A stretch of DNA of 64,000 nucleotides from Sphingobacteriaceae bacterium. GTDB lineage: Bacteria; Bacteroidota; Bacteroidia; B-17B0; Aurantibacillaceae. The stretch lies in assembly GCA_016715905.1 (NCBI GenBank), contig JADJXI010000005.1:310001-374000 (forward strand). The letters are read 5' to 3'. The stretch's first letter is position 1. The number at the start of each line of letters is the position of its first letter. Under the pieces are notes generated by a model. It made no database searches. It was not told the DNA's origin and was given only the letters and a program-made list of their open reading frames with translations. Shown piece by piece: positions 46,197 to 55,474 of the stretch. A program made the translations under genes and the position numbers.

Positions 46197-47472
46197 ATGT
46201 CAACCAACACAGTTCAGCCCCCAGCAGTTCATACGAGCATGTTTGAGGCGGTTTTGGCCCGATTAGATGTGGCCGCTAAATTGATGAATTTGAGCGATGA
46301 AGTAACTCAAGTACTCAGAAATCCTAAAAGAGAAATAAAAGTAAGTTTACCTATTGTAATGGATAATGGTAAAATTCAGGTTTTTGAAGGTTATCGAACT
46401 ATTCATAGTACACATTTAGGTCCGAGTAAAGGCGGAATTCGTTATGCAATGGATGTTAATTCAGATGAAGTGAAGGCCTTAGCCGCATGGATGAGTTTTA
46501 AATGTGCTGTTGCTAATTTACCATATGGAGGTGCCAAAGGGGGAATTAAATGTGACCCTAGAAATATGAGTGTTGGCGAATTAGAAAGATTGAGTAGAGC
46601 CTATGCGAAGGCGATGAAAGATGTATTTGGTGTAAATAGAGATATACCGGCCCCGGATATGGGAACAAGCGGACGAGAAATGGCATGGATGCTTGATGAA
46701 TATAATAAAATTGTAGGAGAAGATAGTCCGGGAGTAATTACCGGAAAACCCGTTGCTATAGGTGGTTCGTTAGGACGCGATGCAGCAACAGGACGTGGAG
46801 TAATGGTAAATACATTGGCTTGCCCTAAAAAAGATGGGTTTAAAAGTGAATGAAGTTTGCGCAGTAGTTCAAGGGTTTGGCAATGTTGGATCACATGCTG
46901 CACGATTACTTTCTGAAAAAGGAATAAAAATTGTGGGTATTGGCGACCATACTGCTTCCTTTTATAATGAGAAAGGCATAGATATTAAGAAAGCATTGGA
47001 ATACGCTGTATCTAACAATCGGGTTTTGAAAGGTTTTAAAGGAGGTACTGAGATTTCGGCTGATCAATTATTAGTTAGTAAGTGTGATGTTTTAGTTCCT
47101 GCTGCATTACAAAACGTGATAACGGAAGAAAATGCTCCAAAAATTCAGGCTCGCTTAATTGTTGAAGGTGCAAACGGGCCTACAACTCCTATTGCTGATC
47201 CCATTTTAAATGAGAGAAAAATTATTTGTGTTCCGGATATTTTGGCAAATAGTGGAGGGGTAACCGTTAGTTACTTTGAATGGGTACAAAATAAAGCAGG
47301 TTATTATTGGACCGAAACGGAAGTGAATAGTAAGCATGATCAAAAGATGGAAAGTGCTTTTGAACAGGTTTGGAATAATGCAACCCGATTTAAAACTAGT
47401 ATGCGTTTAGCTGCTTATATCACTGCACTTCAAAAAATTGAGCAGGGTGTAATACTTAAAGGTTCTTATTAA
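46197..47472 (+). pseudogene. Glu/Leu/Phe/Val dehydrogenase (glutamate dehydrogenase), frameshifted
   Basis: The N-terminal frame carries GPSKGGIRYAMDVN, the catalytic region PYGGAKGGIKCDPRNMS and PAPDMGTSGREM, then LGRDAATGRGVMVNTLA, and ends in a false stop after KKDGFKSE. The rest follows in another frame: VCAVVQGFGNVGSHAARLL (NAD-binding), then VEGANGPTTPIADPIL and ILANSGGVTVSYFEWVQN. Dropping one A from the A6 run at 46827-46832 rejoins them as CPKKMGLKVNEV and gives about 424 residues, normal for the family. The enzyme would interconvert glutamate and 2-oxoglutarate. A strong promoter precedes it, and every other motif is intact. Confidence 0.9.
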
Positions 47473-47531
47473 TTTGTTAATTATCTTATATACAGGCATT
47501 TGCGTTTTAATAAATTAACTACTTAAATCCC

Positions 47532-47550
47532 TGTTTTTTTAAAAAAAACA
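47532..47550. repeat. T7A8 near-palindrome between gdhA and plsY
   Basis: TG, a run of T, a run of A and CA form an almost perfect symmetrical stretch. It could be a weak terminator or a bent-DNA element; the A/T-only hairpin is too weak to call. Confidence 0.25.
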
Positions 47551-47568
47551 ATAGTTTTGCTATAGAAT

Positions 47569-47576
47569 TAAATTTG
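47569..47576 (+). promoter_or_regulatory. -7 element upstream of plsY
   Basis: TAAATTTG matches TAnnTTTG, 10 bp before the ATG at 47587. No well-placed -33 TTG is seen. Confidence 0.4.
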
Positions 47577-47586
47577 CAAAACACAC

Positions 47587-48210
47587 ATGATTATCTTGTT
47601 TATTGCTTTAGCCTATCTTATTGGCTCCATTCCCACAGCCGTTTGGATAGGTAAACGATTTTACGGAATCGATGTTCGCGAATTTGGAAGCGGAAACGCC
47701 GGAGCTACAAATACTTTCAGGGTTTTAGGCCGAAAAGCCGGAATTCCCGTTTTATTAATTGACATTTTTAAGGGTGCCTTAGCGGTTATTCTTTCTCGTT
47801 TTGCCGGTTTGGAAATAGGTAGCGATGAATTTATTAATCTTCAACTTGGACTTGGAGTAGCCGCCATTTTAGGTCATATTTTTCCGGTGTTTGCCGGGTT
47901 TAGGGGAGGAAAAGGGGTTGCTACTATTTTAGGAATAGTAATTTGTATACTTCCAGTGGCTACTTCCATATCACTTTTAATATTTTTAGTGGTTTTATTC
48001 AGTTCAAGAATTGTTTCACTTTCATCCATGTTGGCCGGAATTTCTTTCCCTATCATATTAAATATAGTGCTTAATAATACCAATCCCATTCTAACTACTT
48101 TTTCAATTATTGTAGCTTTAATGCTTTTGGTAACGCATCGCAAAAATATTGTAAGATTATTAAGTAAAAAGGAAAATAAAATCCAATTGTTTGGCACTTC
48201 AAAAAAATAA
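47587..48210 (+). CDS. plsY: Glycerol-3-phosphate acyltransferase PlsY
   Basis: This 207-residue inner-membrane protein shows the PlsY motifs FGSGNAGATNTFRVLGRKAG, LGHIFPVFAGFRGGKGVAT and the hydrophobic helices around them; the GGKGVAT loop is catalytic. It transfers acyl groups from acyl-phosphate to glycerol-3-phosphate, the first step of phospholipid synthesis. Its length is standard. The following gene starts about 75 bp downstream on the same strand. Confidence 0.94.
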   Translation: MIILFIALAYLIGSIPTAVWIGKRFYGIDVREFGSGNAGATNTFRVLGRKAGIPVLLIDIFKGALAVILSRFAGLEIGSDEFINLQLGLGVAAILGHIFPVFAGFRGGKGVATILGIVICILPVATSISLLIFLVVLFSSRIVSLSSMLAGISFPIILNIVLNNTNPILTTFSIIVALMLLVTHRKNIVRLLSKKENKIQLFGTSKK

Positions 48211-48286
48211 TTTTATTCTTTTCTTTTTTTTACAATTTTTCTGATTTTTATTTCGTTTTAGGTATAAAGTTTGTGGTTGTGTGGAT

Positions 48287-49585
48287 ATGAAAAAATTGCG
48301 TAATATTTTTATTGGAACTTTAATCATTGGAAAGATTTTTGCTCAAGCTGATGTAGATTATGTGAACGATAATGTACTCAGGTATGATGATTATACCTAT
48401 AAAGCAAATATTAAAACTGTTCAGTTGCATGAAGAAAGTTGGGACCATGCAGCGCCCATCATTAATTTGGCTAGCGGTGAAAAGCTGGAAATAAGTTTTG
48501 ATGATTTAGATGCTGATCAAAAACAATACTCGGTTACGTTTATTCACTGCAATGCAAACTGGACACCCAGTGATTTAATGACAACGGAATATATTGATGG
48601 ATTTACCGACCTTAATTTTATAAATTTTAGTTTTTCTATAAACACCATTCAAAAATTCACGCACTATTCTTTAAAATTCCCACAGTTAAATGTAAAGTTT
48701 ACCAAAAGCGGAAACTATATAGCTTTGGTTTATTTGAATGGCGATAAAAATGAAATTGCAATTACACGCCGATTTATGGTGTACGATAATAAAGTTAATG
48801 TAGGCCACACCTTCCGGCAATCTATTGGCGATGATGATCAATTCAGTAAACAACACCTTGATTTTACAATTAATTATGGTCAATATAATATTGTAGATCC
48901 GAACAGAAACCTTCAAGTAGTGATTATGCAAAATAACCGATGGGATAATGCGGTTACTAATATTAAACCAACATTTTTAGGCGGAGGCCAACTTACCTAT
49001 TCATTAGATGATGCCAGTACCTTTTTGGGCGGGAATGAATTCAGGTATTTTGATATCAGAAGCACCCGGTTTTTAACAGAAAGAGTAAAAGACGTTTATC
49101 GCGATGAAAAAATGATGAACCATGCAAAATTAGTGAATGAAGAATCCAGAGCAACTAAACCTTATTTGTTTTACAATGATTTTAATGGTGGATTTGTAAT
49201 TAAAAACAGAGAAACAAGCGGAAATCAGGATATCGAAGCCGATTACATCTACGTTGATTTTTTTATGCCTTATTTAACTCCTGAATCGGCGGGTAACTTC
49301 TACCTATTAGGAAAATTAACCGATTGGCGCATGAATTCCAATAGTATGTTAAAATATAATTATGCCCGTATGGGATACGAAAAACAATTATATCTCAAAC
49401 AAGGTTTTTACAACTATATTATTGTGCTTTCTAATGATACTAAAACCGGAGGTGATGAATCGGTAATGGAGGGAAGTTTTTGGGATACCGAAAACGATTA
49501 CACGGTATTGGTTTATCACAGAGTTTTAGGTACCTATTTCGATCAATTGATTGGATATAAAAAAATCAACTCGCTCCGAAAATAG
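48287..49585 (+). CDS. DUF5103 protein (T9SS plug-domain family)
   Basis: This 432-residue protein has a signal peptide (LRNIFIGTLIIGKIFAQ) and the family order seen in DUF5103: DYTYKANIKTVQLHEESWDHAAPIINLASGEKLEISFDDL, then QYSVTFIHCNANWTPSDLM and EYIDGFTDLN, with FYLLGKLTDWRMN near the end. This family is now named the T9SS plug-domain proteins; Plug closes the SprA translocon channel. The ATG at 48287 is preferred over the in-frame GTG at 48281. It adds another T9SS component to the window. Confidence 0.88.
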   Translation: MKKLRNIFIGTLIIGKIFAQADVDYVNDNVLRYDDYTYKANIKTVQLHEESWDHAAPIINLASGEKLEISFDDLDADQKQYSVTFIHCNANWTPSDLMTTEYIDGFTDLNFINFSFSINTIQKFTHYSLKFPQLNVKFTKSGNYIALVYLNGDKNEIAITRRFMVYDNKVNVGHTFRQSIGDDDQFSKQHLDFTINYGQYNIVDPNRNLQVVIMQNNRWDNAVTNIKPTFLGGGQLTYSLDDASTFLGGNEFRYFDIRSTRFLTERVKDVYRDEKMMNHAKLVNEESRATKPYLFYNDFNGGFVIKNRETSGNQDIEADYIYVDFFMPYLTPESAGNFYLLGKLTDWRMNSNSMLKYNYARMGYEKQLYLKQGFYNYIIVLSNDTKTGGDESVMEGSFWDTENDYTVLVYHRVLGTYFDQLIGYKKINSLRK

Positions 49586-49668
49586 TTCATTCGCTATTAA
49601 CAATTCATAGGGAATAATTAGTATTATTTAATAATTAATCGGCATTACATTATATACCTTTGAAATAT

Positions 49669-50232
49669 ATGCGTACATCACTTGGATTATTATTTTTAAT
49701 GATGAGTTTCTTCACTCAGGTAAATTTATTTGCTCAAACAATTTCCATTGAACAAGTTTTGGCATTCACCCATTCATCTACAGATTTTATCGAAACTACT
49801 TTATTGAAAGAAAATTGGAAACGCAGGAGTTTAGAGATCGTACCCGATAGTAATCTGGTGAAAAGAAGTTGGGAAGTTATGATTAAAGGCGAAAGCATTA
49901 AATCATATGTATTGCATTTTGAATTTACAAAAGACACTATAGAGAATTACGTGGTTTATCAGTTTTCCGAAAGAGAAGAATATAAGCAAATCAAAAAGAA
50001 GATGAAATCCATGGGTTATGCTCATTTAAATAGCGAGAAAAGAAGAAAAAGAGCAAAAACAAAGGATGAGCATATCCACTCTGAAAAAGAAGATTATTAT
50101 TATAACAAAAACACCAAGTCACTCATTGTTGTGAAGGAAGTGTTTTTTTATGGCTTGTTCTCGTTTTTGGTGTATTCCTATAAACCGAATTCGCTTTTTG
50201 GAGATCATGTCATCAGGCCTTATATAAAATAA
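49669..50232 (+). CDS. Exported protein, function unknown
   Basis: This 187-residue protein has a signal peptide (MRTSLGLLFLMMSFFTQVNLFAQ). The mature part begins with TISIEQVLAFTHSSTDFIETTLLKENWK, and the C-terminal half is charged and Lys-rich (KRRKRAKTKDEHIHSEKEDYYYNKN). I recognise no family. A TTG at 49660 would add three residues; the ATG at 49669 is preferred. It stands in line with the plug-family gene but 83 bp beyond it. Confidence 0.65.
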   Translation: MRTSLGLLFLMMSFFTQVNLFAQTISIEQVLAFTHSSTDFIETTLLKENWKRRSLEIVPDSNLVKRSWEVMIKGESIKSYVLHFEFTKDTIENYVVYQFSEREEYKQIKKKMKSMGYAHLNSEKRRKRAKTKDEHIHSEKEDYYYNKNTKSLIVVKEVFFYGLFSFLVYSYKPNSLFGDHVIRPYIK

Positions 50233-50238
50233 ACCAAA

Positions 50239-50246
50239 TAATTTTG
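50239..50246 (+). promoter_or_regulatory. -7 element upstream of the radical SAM gene
   Basis: TAATTTTG matches TAnnTTTG, 11 bp upstream of the ATG at 50258, so the leader would be only a few bases. No clear -33 TTG. Confidence 0.45.
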
Positions 50247-50257
50247 TATTTTTACTT

Positions 50258-51925
50258 ATGCGCATTTTATTATGCACGCTAAATGCAAAATATATTCATG
50301 TCAATCCTGCTATTCGTTTACTTTACGCACTGAATCATGAAAAGCACTCGGGATTAGCGTGGAAAGAATTCACTATTAAAGAATCGCCGGATGAAATTGC
50401 TCAGACTTGCAGTTCCTTCGATATTGTTGCTTTCAGTTGTTATATTTGGAATATCACACAAACACTGGAGGTGTGTAAATCTATTAAACTCAAAAATCCT
50501 AATATAAAAACCTTATTAGGAGGTCCGGAAGTAAGCTATGATGTGGAGGATCTAATCAAGAATGAAAATGTAGATTATATCATCAGTGGTGAAGGAGAAA
50601 TTCCATTCGCTGAATTTTTAAAATCTTTCCCCAATCTTCAGGGAATTCCGGGATTAGCTTTTAAAAAAAATGGAATTCTTAATTATTTACCCAATACTAC
50701 TCAATTTGAACTAAAAAATTATAAAGATATTATGTCTTATCAATTTGATGAGGTTGAATCCTTAGCTGATCGCGTATTATATATTGAAACTTCCAGAGGC
50801 TGTCCTTACAAATGTGAATTTTGTCTGGCGAGTTTGGATAATAAAGTGAGGTATTTACCCGATCAACACATCAAAAGCACTTTACTTTATTTGATGAAAC
50901 ATGGCAGAACAATCAAATTTTTAGATCGTACATTTAATATTAAAAAAGATTTTACACTTGATATTTTTGATTTTATTCTGAAATACCGAAGACCGGAAAA
51001 TATATTTCAATTTGAAATTACTGCAGATATCTTACATCCTGATATTATTAAATACATCAATGATTATGTTCCGGAATGTGTGTTTCGTTTTGAAATAGGA
51101 ATTCAAACAGTTAATCAAAAAGCTAATTTGGAAGTTAAACGAAAACAAAATTTCGAAAAAACCAGTTCTATCATTAAACAGTTACAACATAAAGTTGAAA
51201 TGCACCTGGATTTAATCGTAGGATTGCCTTATGACACCATGTCTGAAATCAAATTTAGCTTTGAGGAGGTATTTAAACATTTTGCCGGTGAATTGCAGTT
51301 AGGATTTCTTAAATTCTTAAAAGGAACTCCAATGAGGGATAAAGAACAACATGGTTTTGTTTTCGATCCAAATCCGCCTTATACACTTATAGAAAGTAAA
51401 TATTTAAGCAAAGAGGAGTTACATAAAATTGTGTGTTTAGAAAATGCGCTTGAAATCTATTGGAACAGAAAAAGAACTTTGAATTTATTGCGCTATGTAG
51501 GTTTAACAAATAACTCTTTTGATTTTTTAATGGGTCTTGGAATTTATTTTAGCCAAAAAAAATTATTTCACGCCTACACCATGAATGATGTATACGAAAT
51601 AGCTTTGGATTTTATTAAACTAAATTATCCATCCGACCCAATTTTAATTCAGCTGTTAGCAATCGACAGAGCCTTGCATTTTAAATCCCGTCCCGGACAA
51701 ACTTTTCACAATGAGATAAGTGATTCATTAAAAAAATCTCAGATTGCATTACTACCTCAAACCAACGTAAAGTCAAGATACTTATGTTATGCCCTTGATT
51801 TGGACATACGCCAGCTTAGTGAGAATAAAATAGTGCCCGGAAAGTTTATTTCAACTATTCGATACAATGGTGTTGAGAAGCCTGAATTATTTAATCAGGA
51901 AATCAATCGTGAAGTGCTTACATGA
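50258..51925 (+). CDS. B12-binding radical SAM protein (DUF4080-type)
   Basis: This 555-residue protein has a cobalamin-binding-like N-terminus (ILLCTLNAKYIHVNPAIRLL, IKTLLGGPEVSYDVED, YIISGEGEIPFAEFLKSF), then a radical SAM core with ETSRGCPYKCEFCLASL (CxxxCxxC) and IEIGIQTVNQKANLE-type sequence. A C-terminal DUF4080 region ends near EINREVLT. The enzyme class does SAM-radical chemistry, often methylation or ring rearrangement; the substrate is unknown. Its stop overlaps the start of the caspase-like gene by four bases (ATGA), so the two are coupled. Confidence 0.88.
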   Translation: MRILLCTLNAKYIHVNPAIRLLYALNHEKHSGLAWKEFTIKESPDEIAQTCSSFDIVAFSCYIWNITQTLEVCKSIKLKNPNIKTLLGGPEVSYDVEDLIKNENVDYIISGEGEIPFAEFLKSFPNLQGIPGLAFKKNGILNYLPNTTQFELKNYKDIMSYQFDEVESLADRVLYIETSRGCPYKCEFCLASLDNKVRYLPDQHIKSTLLYLMKHGRTIKFLDRTFNIKKDFTLDIFDFILKYRRPENIFQFEITADILHPDIIKYINDYVPECVFRFEIGIQTVNQKANLEVKRKQNFEKTSSIIKQLQHKVEMHLDLIVGLPYDTMSEIKFSFEEVFKHFAGELQLGFLKFLKGTPMRDKEQHGFVFDPNPPYTLIESKYLSKEELHKIVCLENALEIYWNRKRTLNLLRYVGLTNNSFDFLMGLGIYFSQKKLFHAYTMNDVYEIALDFIKLNYPSDPILIQLLAIDRALHFKSRPGQTFHNEISDSLKKSQIALLPQTNVKSRYLCYALDLDIRQLSENKIVPGKFISTIRYNGVEKPELFNQEINREVLT

Positions 51926-54900
51926 TGCATGTTTTTTATAGATTATTGTTGATTTCTACTTTTTGTGGGGCGATAACAACTTATGCGCAGTTGAAAGATG
52001 TAAAGATTTTAATACCGAAAGAAATTCCGTATTCTATGTCTGATGTAAGTGAGTTTTCGCCTGACGGGAAATATTTTTTTATTCTGGGTAACGCACTAGC
52101 AGTTTACAATACCGAAACGGCAGAGATAGTTGACGATGCCGATATTGGATTTGGGGCAAAAAACTTGTCGGTTAGTTCCGATGGCGAATTTGTTTTAGTT
52201 ACAGCAAATACCGACTTGTATATTTTTCAGTTTAAGCAATTAAAATTGAAACTAATTCAGAAAGTAAACACAGTTGATTTAATTAAAGGTCTTCCAAATG
52301 CTATCTATTATGGTCTTATTCCTATCAACGCAGCATTTTTTGTTGATAAGCATGATATTTACGTAGCTGTGGGTGGATTTACTATTTTGTTTGATTTCAT
52401 CGAAAAAAAAGTAAAGGCTAATCATACGTTTACGACACAAGAAACAATCACTCACGCAAAATACCTTAATTCTACCAAAGAAGTAGTATTGGCTAAAAGT
52501 AGCGGAACAGTACATACTTTATGTAAACAAGCGCTGGCCAATTTAAGTGACATAAAAGAATTTGCAAAACACGCCAATGTGGCCTTTAAATTAAAGCTTA
52601 AAAAATCCATATTGTTTTGTTTTAATACAGATGCCGTTTTAACTTGCAATTTAAACACCGGAAAAATTGTACATGAAATAATGATGCCAAAATATAAATA
52701 CGAGAAAGAGGATCAGAATATTTATACAGATGAAATGAATAAAAGAGTACCGGTTACCGTATTCGATAATATTAATTTCGGACCCAATGAGTTTATTTAC
52801 GACGCTGATGTTATACAAAATGGTGAGGTAGCAGTTTACGCTACGCTGGAAGGTTTAAAATTTATTGATTTAAAAACAAAAAAACTGAAACAACATTTTA
52901 AGCAAGTAGGTTTAAATATTCAAGTTTCGCCTTCACAAGACAGAATGTTGTTTAACGCAGGAAGCGCTAAGTCAATTAGAATTTATGATCCAAATGAGAT
53001 GAAACTAATTTCAGAGCGAAATTACATGGGCACTTCTATGAATTATGTAAATATCAGTCCTGGAGGTAAGTGGTTATTTACCGGTTCGGGCGCTGTAAGT
53101 GCTTTATGGGATTTAAGTAACTATTCAAAGTATTGTGAATTGAAAGATATATCCGAGTCAGATTCTTCATATGTTCACAATGCATTTTTCTTAAATGATT
53201 CTGAAATTGTTGTGAATTCAGCGAGTTCAGTAAATTCAAGAAATCTTGCAATTTTCAATATTTACAAAAAAAGATATACCAAAATTATTAAAAGGGGAAT
53301 TTTTGCATTTAGTTCGGGCTTCAAGAATAATGAGTTTTACTACACCGATTTGAAATCATTACATATTGTAGATTTAAAAACCATGCAAGAGGAAGTTTAT
53401 AAGGGCATGTTTTCACTGGCCGCTTCACCTTTGTATAAAGTGGTTGATTTTAATGCGAAACATGTTTTTATTCCGGAGGCCGGAAAGTTTAAAATAGTTG
53501 AACGAAAAACGGAGAAGGTGATTTACGAACATGACGTTTGGGCAATAAGTTCACGGGTAATATTATCTGAAAGAGATAATAGTTTATTTACTTTAGCACA
53601 AATCAAGAAGAAAAAAGTTTTTTCGGGAACGGAAGTAGAAATTCCTACACAAGCAATTATACGTATAGATTTAAATGAAGGGAAAGTAAAAAATGACTAC
53701 GTAGAAACTATGATTTTACATGACTTTTATGTGAATGAAACAAGTTCTACATTAAGCGCCTGGTATGTAAAGTATGAAATGGGAAAATATAACGATTCGC
53801 TTAAAGTACATATTTTCGCGGAGTTTGATGTTGTTTCGGGTGAGAAAAAATCAGAGAAAGTTATTTCAGTTACAAAAGATCATATGCCGTTTCACAATTT
53901 AAGTGCGAGTGGTAAATATTTTTCATTGAATGATATGTATGGAAAGTATTTTAAAGTGTTTGACCAATCGGGAGAAGAAATCATAGATTTAAGCGATATG
54001 AATATTTCATATCCGAATTGCTTTTTCCTCGAAAATAGTGAACTATTGGTCATTACTAGTCCTTTAAACGCACTAGCTACTTTTGTTGACTTGAAAAATA
54101 AAAAGTTAGTTGGACAATTAGCCAATGGGGGAGGGGATAATTTTTTCATGATTACTCCAGATTTGCATTATATGGGCTCAAAGGAATTTATTAAAAGTAT
54201 TCGGTTTAAATTAAGTTCTGAAATTTTCAGTTTTGATCAGTTTGACGCTTATTTGAATCAGCCGCATCAAGTATTGCGAAGTTTTCTTTGTAGAGATAGC
54301 AGTCTTATTCATGCCTATGAAACTGCTTATTTAAAGCGTATGAAAATTTTAGGACTAAAGCCGAATTCTACCATACGTTTTAGCGATTTACCTAAATTTG
54401 ATAAGGTTGTAATGAAAGGGGATAAACAAAAAATTCAGTTTCAGGTGAGCGCTAATAAAGGAATAAATAATTTTAAGAGTATTTCGGTCTATAATAATGG
54501 CACCAAAATTTGGAGTGAAGCGTTAAATAACGTAGAGAGTGCGCGAATAGAAAAAGAATTTAATTTTACGGCTTCTTCGGGCATGAATAGATTTGAATTT
54601 ATTTTAAGTGATGTGAATGGTTTAGAAAGTGAAAAAATAACACGTTTTTATAATAATACCGAATTAGTAAAACCCAACTTATACCTGGTTGTTATTGCGA
54701 GTGAGAAATTTAAGAACGCTGACTTTAATTTGGCTTATGCTTCTAAAGATGCTTCGGATGTTGCCAATACGATGACACAATCGAAATCATTCGATAGCAT
54801 TTACAGTAAAAAAATTCTGAATGAGAATTTCAATACTGATTCGGTTAAATTGCTTAAGAATTATTTAGGTAGGGCCGGGATAAATGATCTAATCATGATT

Positions 54901-55470
54901 TTTTATGCCGGACACGGATATCTGGATACCGATTTAAATTACTATTTCCCTACCTATTACACCGATTTTTCAGACCCAAAAATCAATTCTGTTTCTTATA
55001 AAGAATTTGAAAAGATATTTGCAGAAGTAAAGCCTTTGCGTAAACTCATGTTTATAGATGCTTGTTTCAGTGGAGAAGTAGATGTTGATGTTATAAAAAA
55101 TGAAAAAGATAAGAATAGTAAAAAAGACAGCTCTCGATTAGCAGGAACAGTTCTTTTCAGTCAATCTTCCGCCCTCGAAATGTCTAAAGCAATTTTTACT
55201 GATTTAAGGCAACATTCCGGAGTAACGGTAATTTCATCGGCCGGCGGTACCGAAGCGGCATGGGAAGACGAAAAGTGGAAAAATGGATTATTTACTTATT
55301 GTATGTTAAGAGGAATGAAGGAGTATAAAGCCGATTTAGACAAAAACGGAAAAGTAACTTTGAATGAATTACAAAAATATGTTTCAGAAGAAGTGAATCG
55401 TTTGAGTAAAGGCGAACAAACTCCAACATTCAGGGTAGAAAATTCAGTTTTAGATTATGAGTTGTGGTGA
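51922..55470 (+). CDS. Exported caspase-like (C14) protease with WD40-like propeller
   Basis: This 1182-residue protein has a signal peptide (FYRLLLISTFCGAITTYAQ), WD40-like repeats (about residues 30-400) and further beta segments. The C14 caspase-fold domain starts about residue 915 (NLYLVVIASEKFKNADFNLAYA), with His998 in FYAGHGYLD and Cys1048 in MFIDACFSGEVD. Just before the end is an EF-hand-like calcium loop (DLDKNGKVTLNE, about 1138-1149). The dyad is complete, so a functional protease is likely. It is translationally coupled to the upstream radical SAM gene. Metacaspase-like proteins of this kind are regulators in some bacteria; a precise role is unknown. Confidence 0.88.
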   Translation: MMHVFYRLLLISTFCGAITTYAQLKDVKILIPKEIPYSMSDVSEFSPDGKYFFILGNALAVYNTETAEIVDDADIGFGAKNLSVSSDGEFVLVTANTDLYIFQFKQLKLKLIQKVNTVDLIKGLPNAIYYGLIPINAAFFVDKHDIYVAVGGFTILFDFIEKKVKANHTFTTQETITHAKYLNSTKEVVLAKSSGTVHTLCKQALANLSDIKEFAKHANVAFKLKLKKSILFCFNTDAVLTCNLNTGKIVHEIMMPKYKYEKEDQNIYTDEMNKRVPVTVFDNINFGPNEFIYDADVIQNGEVAVYATLEGLKFIDLKTKKLKQHFKQVGLNIQVSPSQDRMLFNAGSAKSIRIYDPNEMKLISERNYMGTSMNYVNISPGGKWLFTGSGAVSALWDLSNYSKYCELKDISESDSSYVHNAFFLNDSEIVVNSASSVNSRNLAIFNIYKKRYTKIIKRGIFAFSSGFKNNEFYYTDLKSLHIVDLKTMQEEVYKGMFSLAASPLYKVVDFNAKHVFIPEAGKFKIVERKTEKVIYEHDVWAISSRVILSERDNSLFTLAQIKKKKVFSGTEVEIPTQAIIRIDLNEGKVKNDYVETMILHDFYVNETSSTLSAWYVKYEMGKYNDSLKVHIFAEFDVVSGEKKSEKVISVTKDHMPFHNLSASGKYFSLNDMYGKYFKVFDQSGEEIIDLSDMNISYPNCFFLENSELLVITSPLNALATFVDLKNKKLVGQLANGGGDNFFMITPDLHYMGSKEFIKSIRFKLSSEIFSFDQFDAYLNQPHQVLRSFLCRDSSLIHAYETAYLKRMKILGLKPNSTIRFSDLPKFDKVVMKGDKQKIQFQVSANKGINNFKSISVYNNGTKIWSEALNNVESARIEKEFNFTASSGMNRFEFILSDVNGLESEKITRFYNNTELVKPNLYLVVIASEKFKNADFNLAYASKDASDVANTMTQSKSFDSIYSKKILNENFNTDSVKLLKNYLGRAGINDLIMIFYAGHGYLDTDLNYYFPTYYTDFSDPKINSVSYKEFEKIFAEVKPLRKLMFIDACFSGEVDVDVIKNEKDKNSKKDSSRLAGTVLFSQSSALEMSKAIFTDLRQHSGVTVISSAGGTEAAWEDEKWKNGLFTYCMLRGMKEYKADLDKNGKVTLNELQKYVSEEVNRLSKGEQTPTFRVENSVLDYELW

Positions 55471-55474
55471 TAAA

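Noticed and set aside
47532..47550. T7A8 symmetrical stretch as terminator of gdhA
   Set aside because: An A/T-only hairpin is too weak to support termination, so it is listed only as a repeat.
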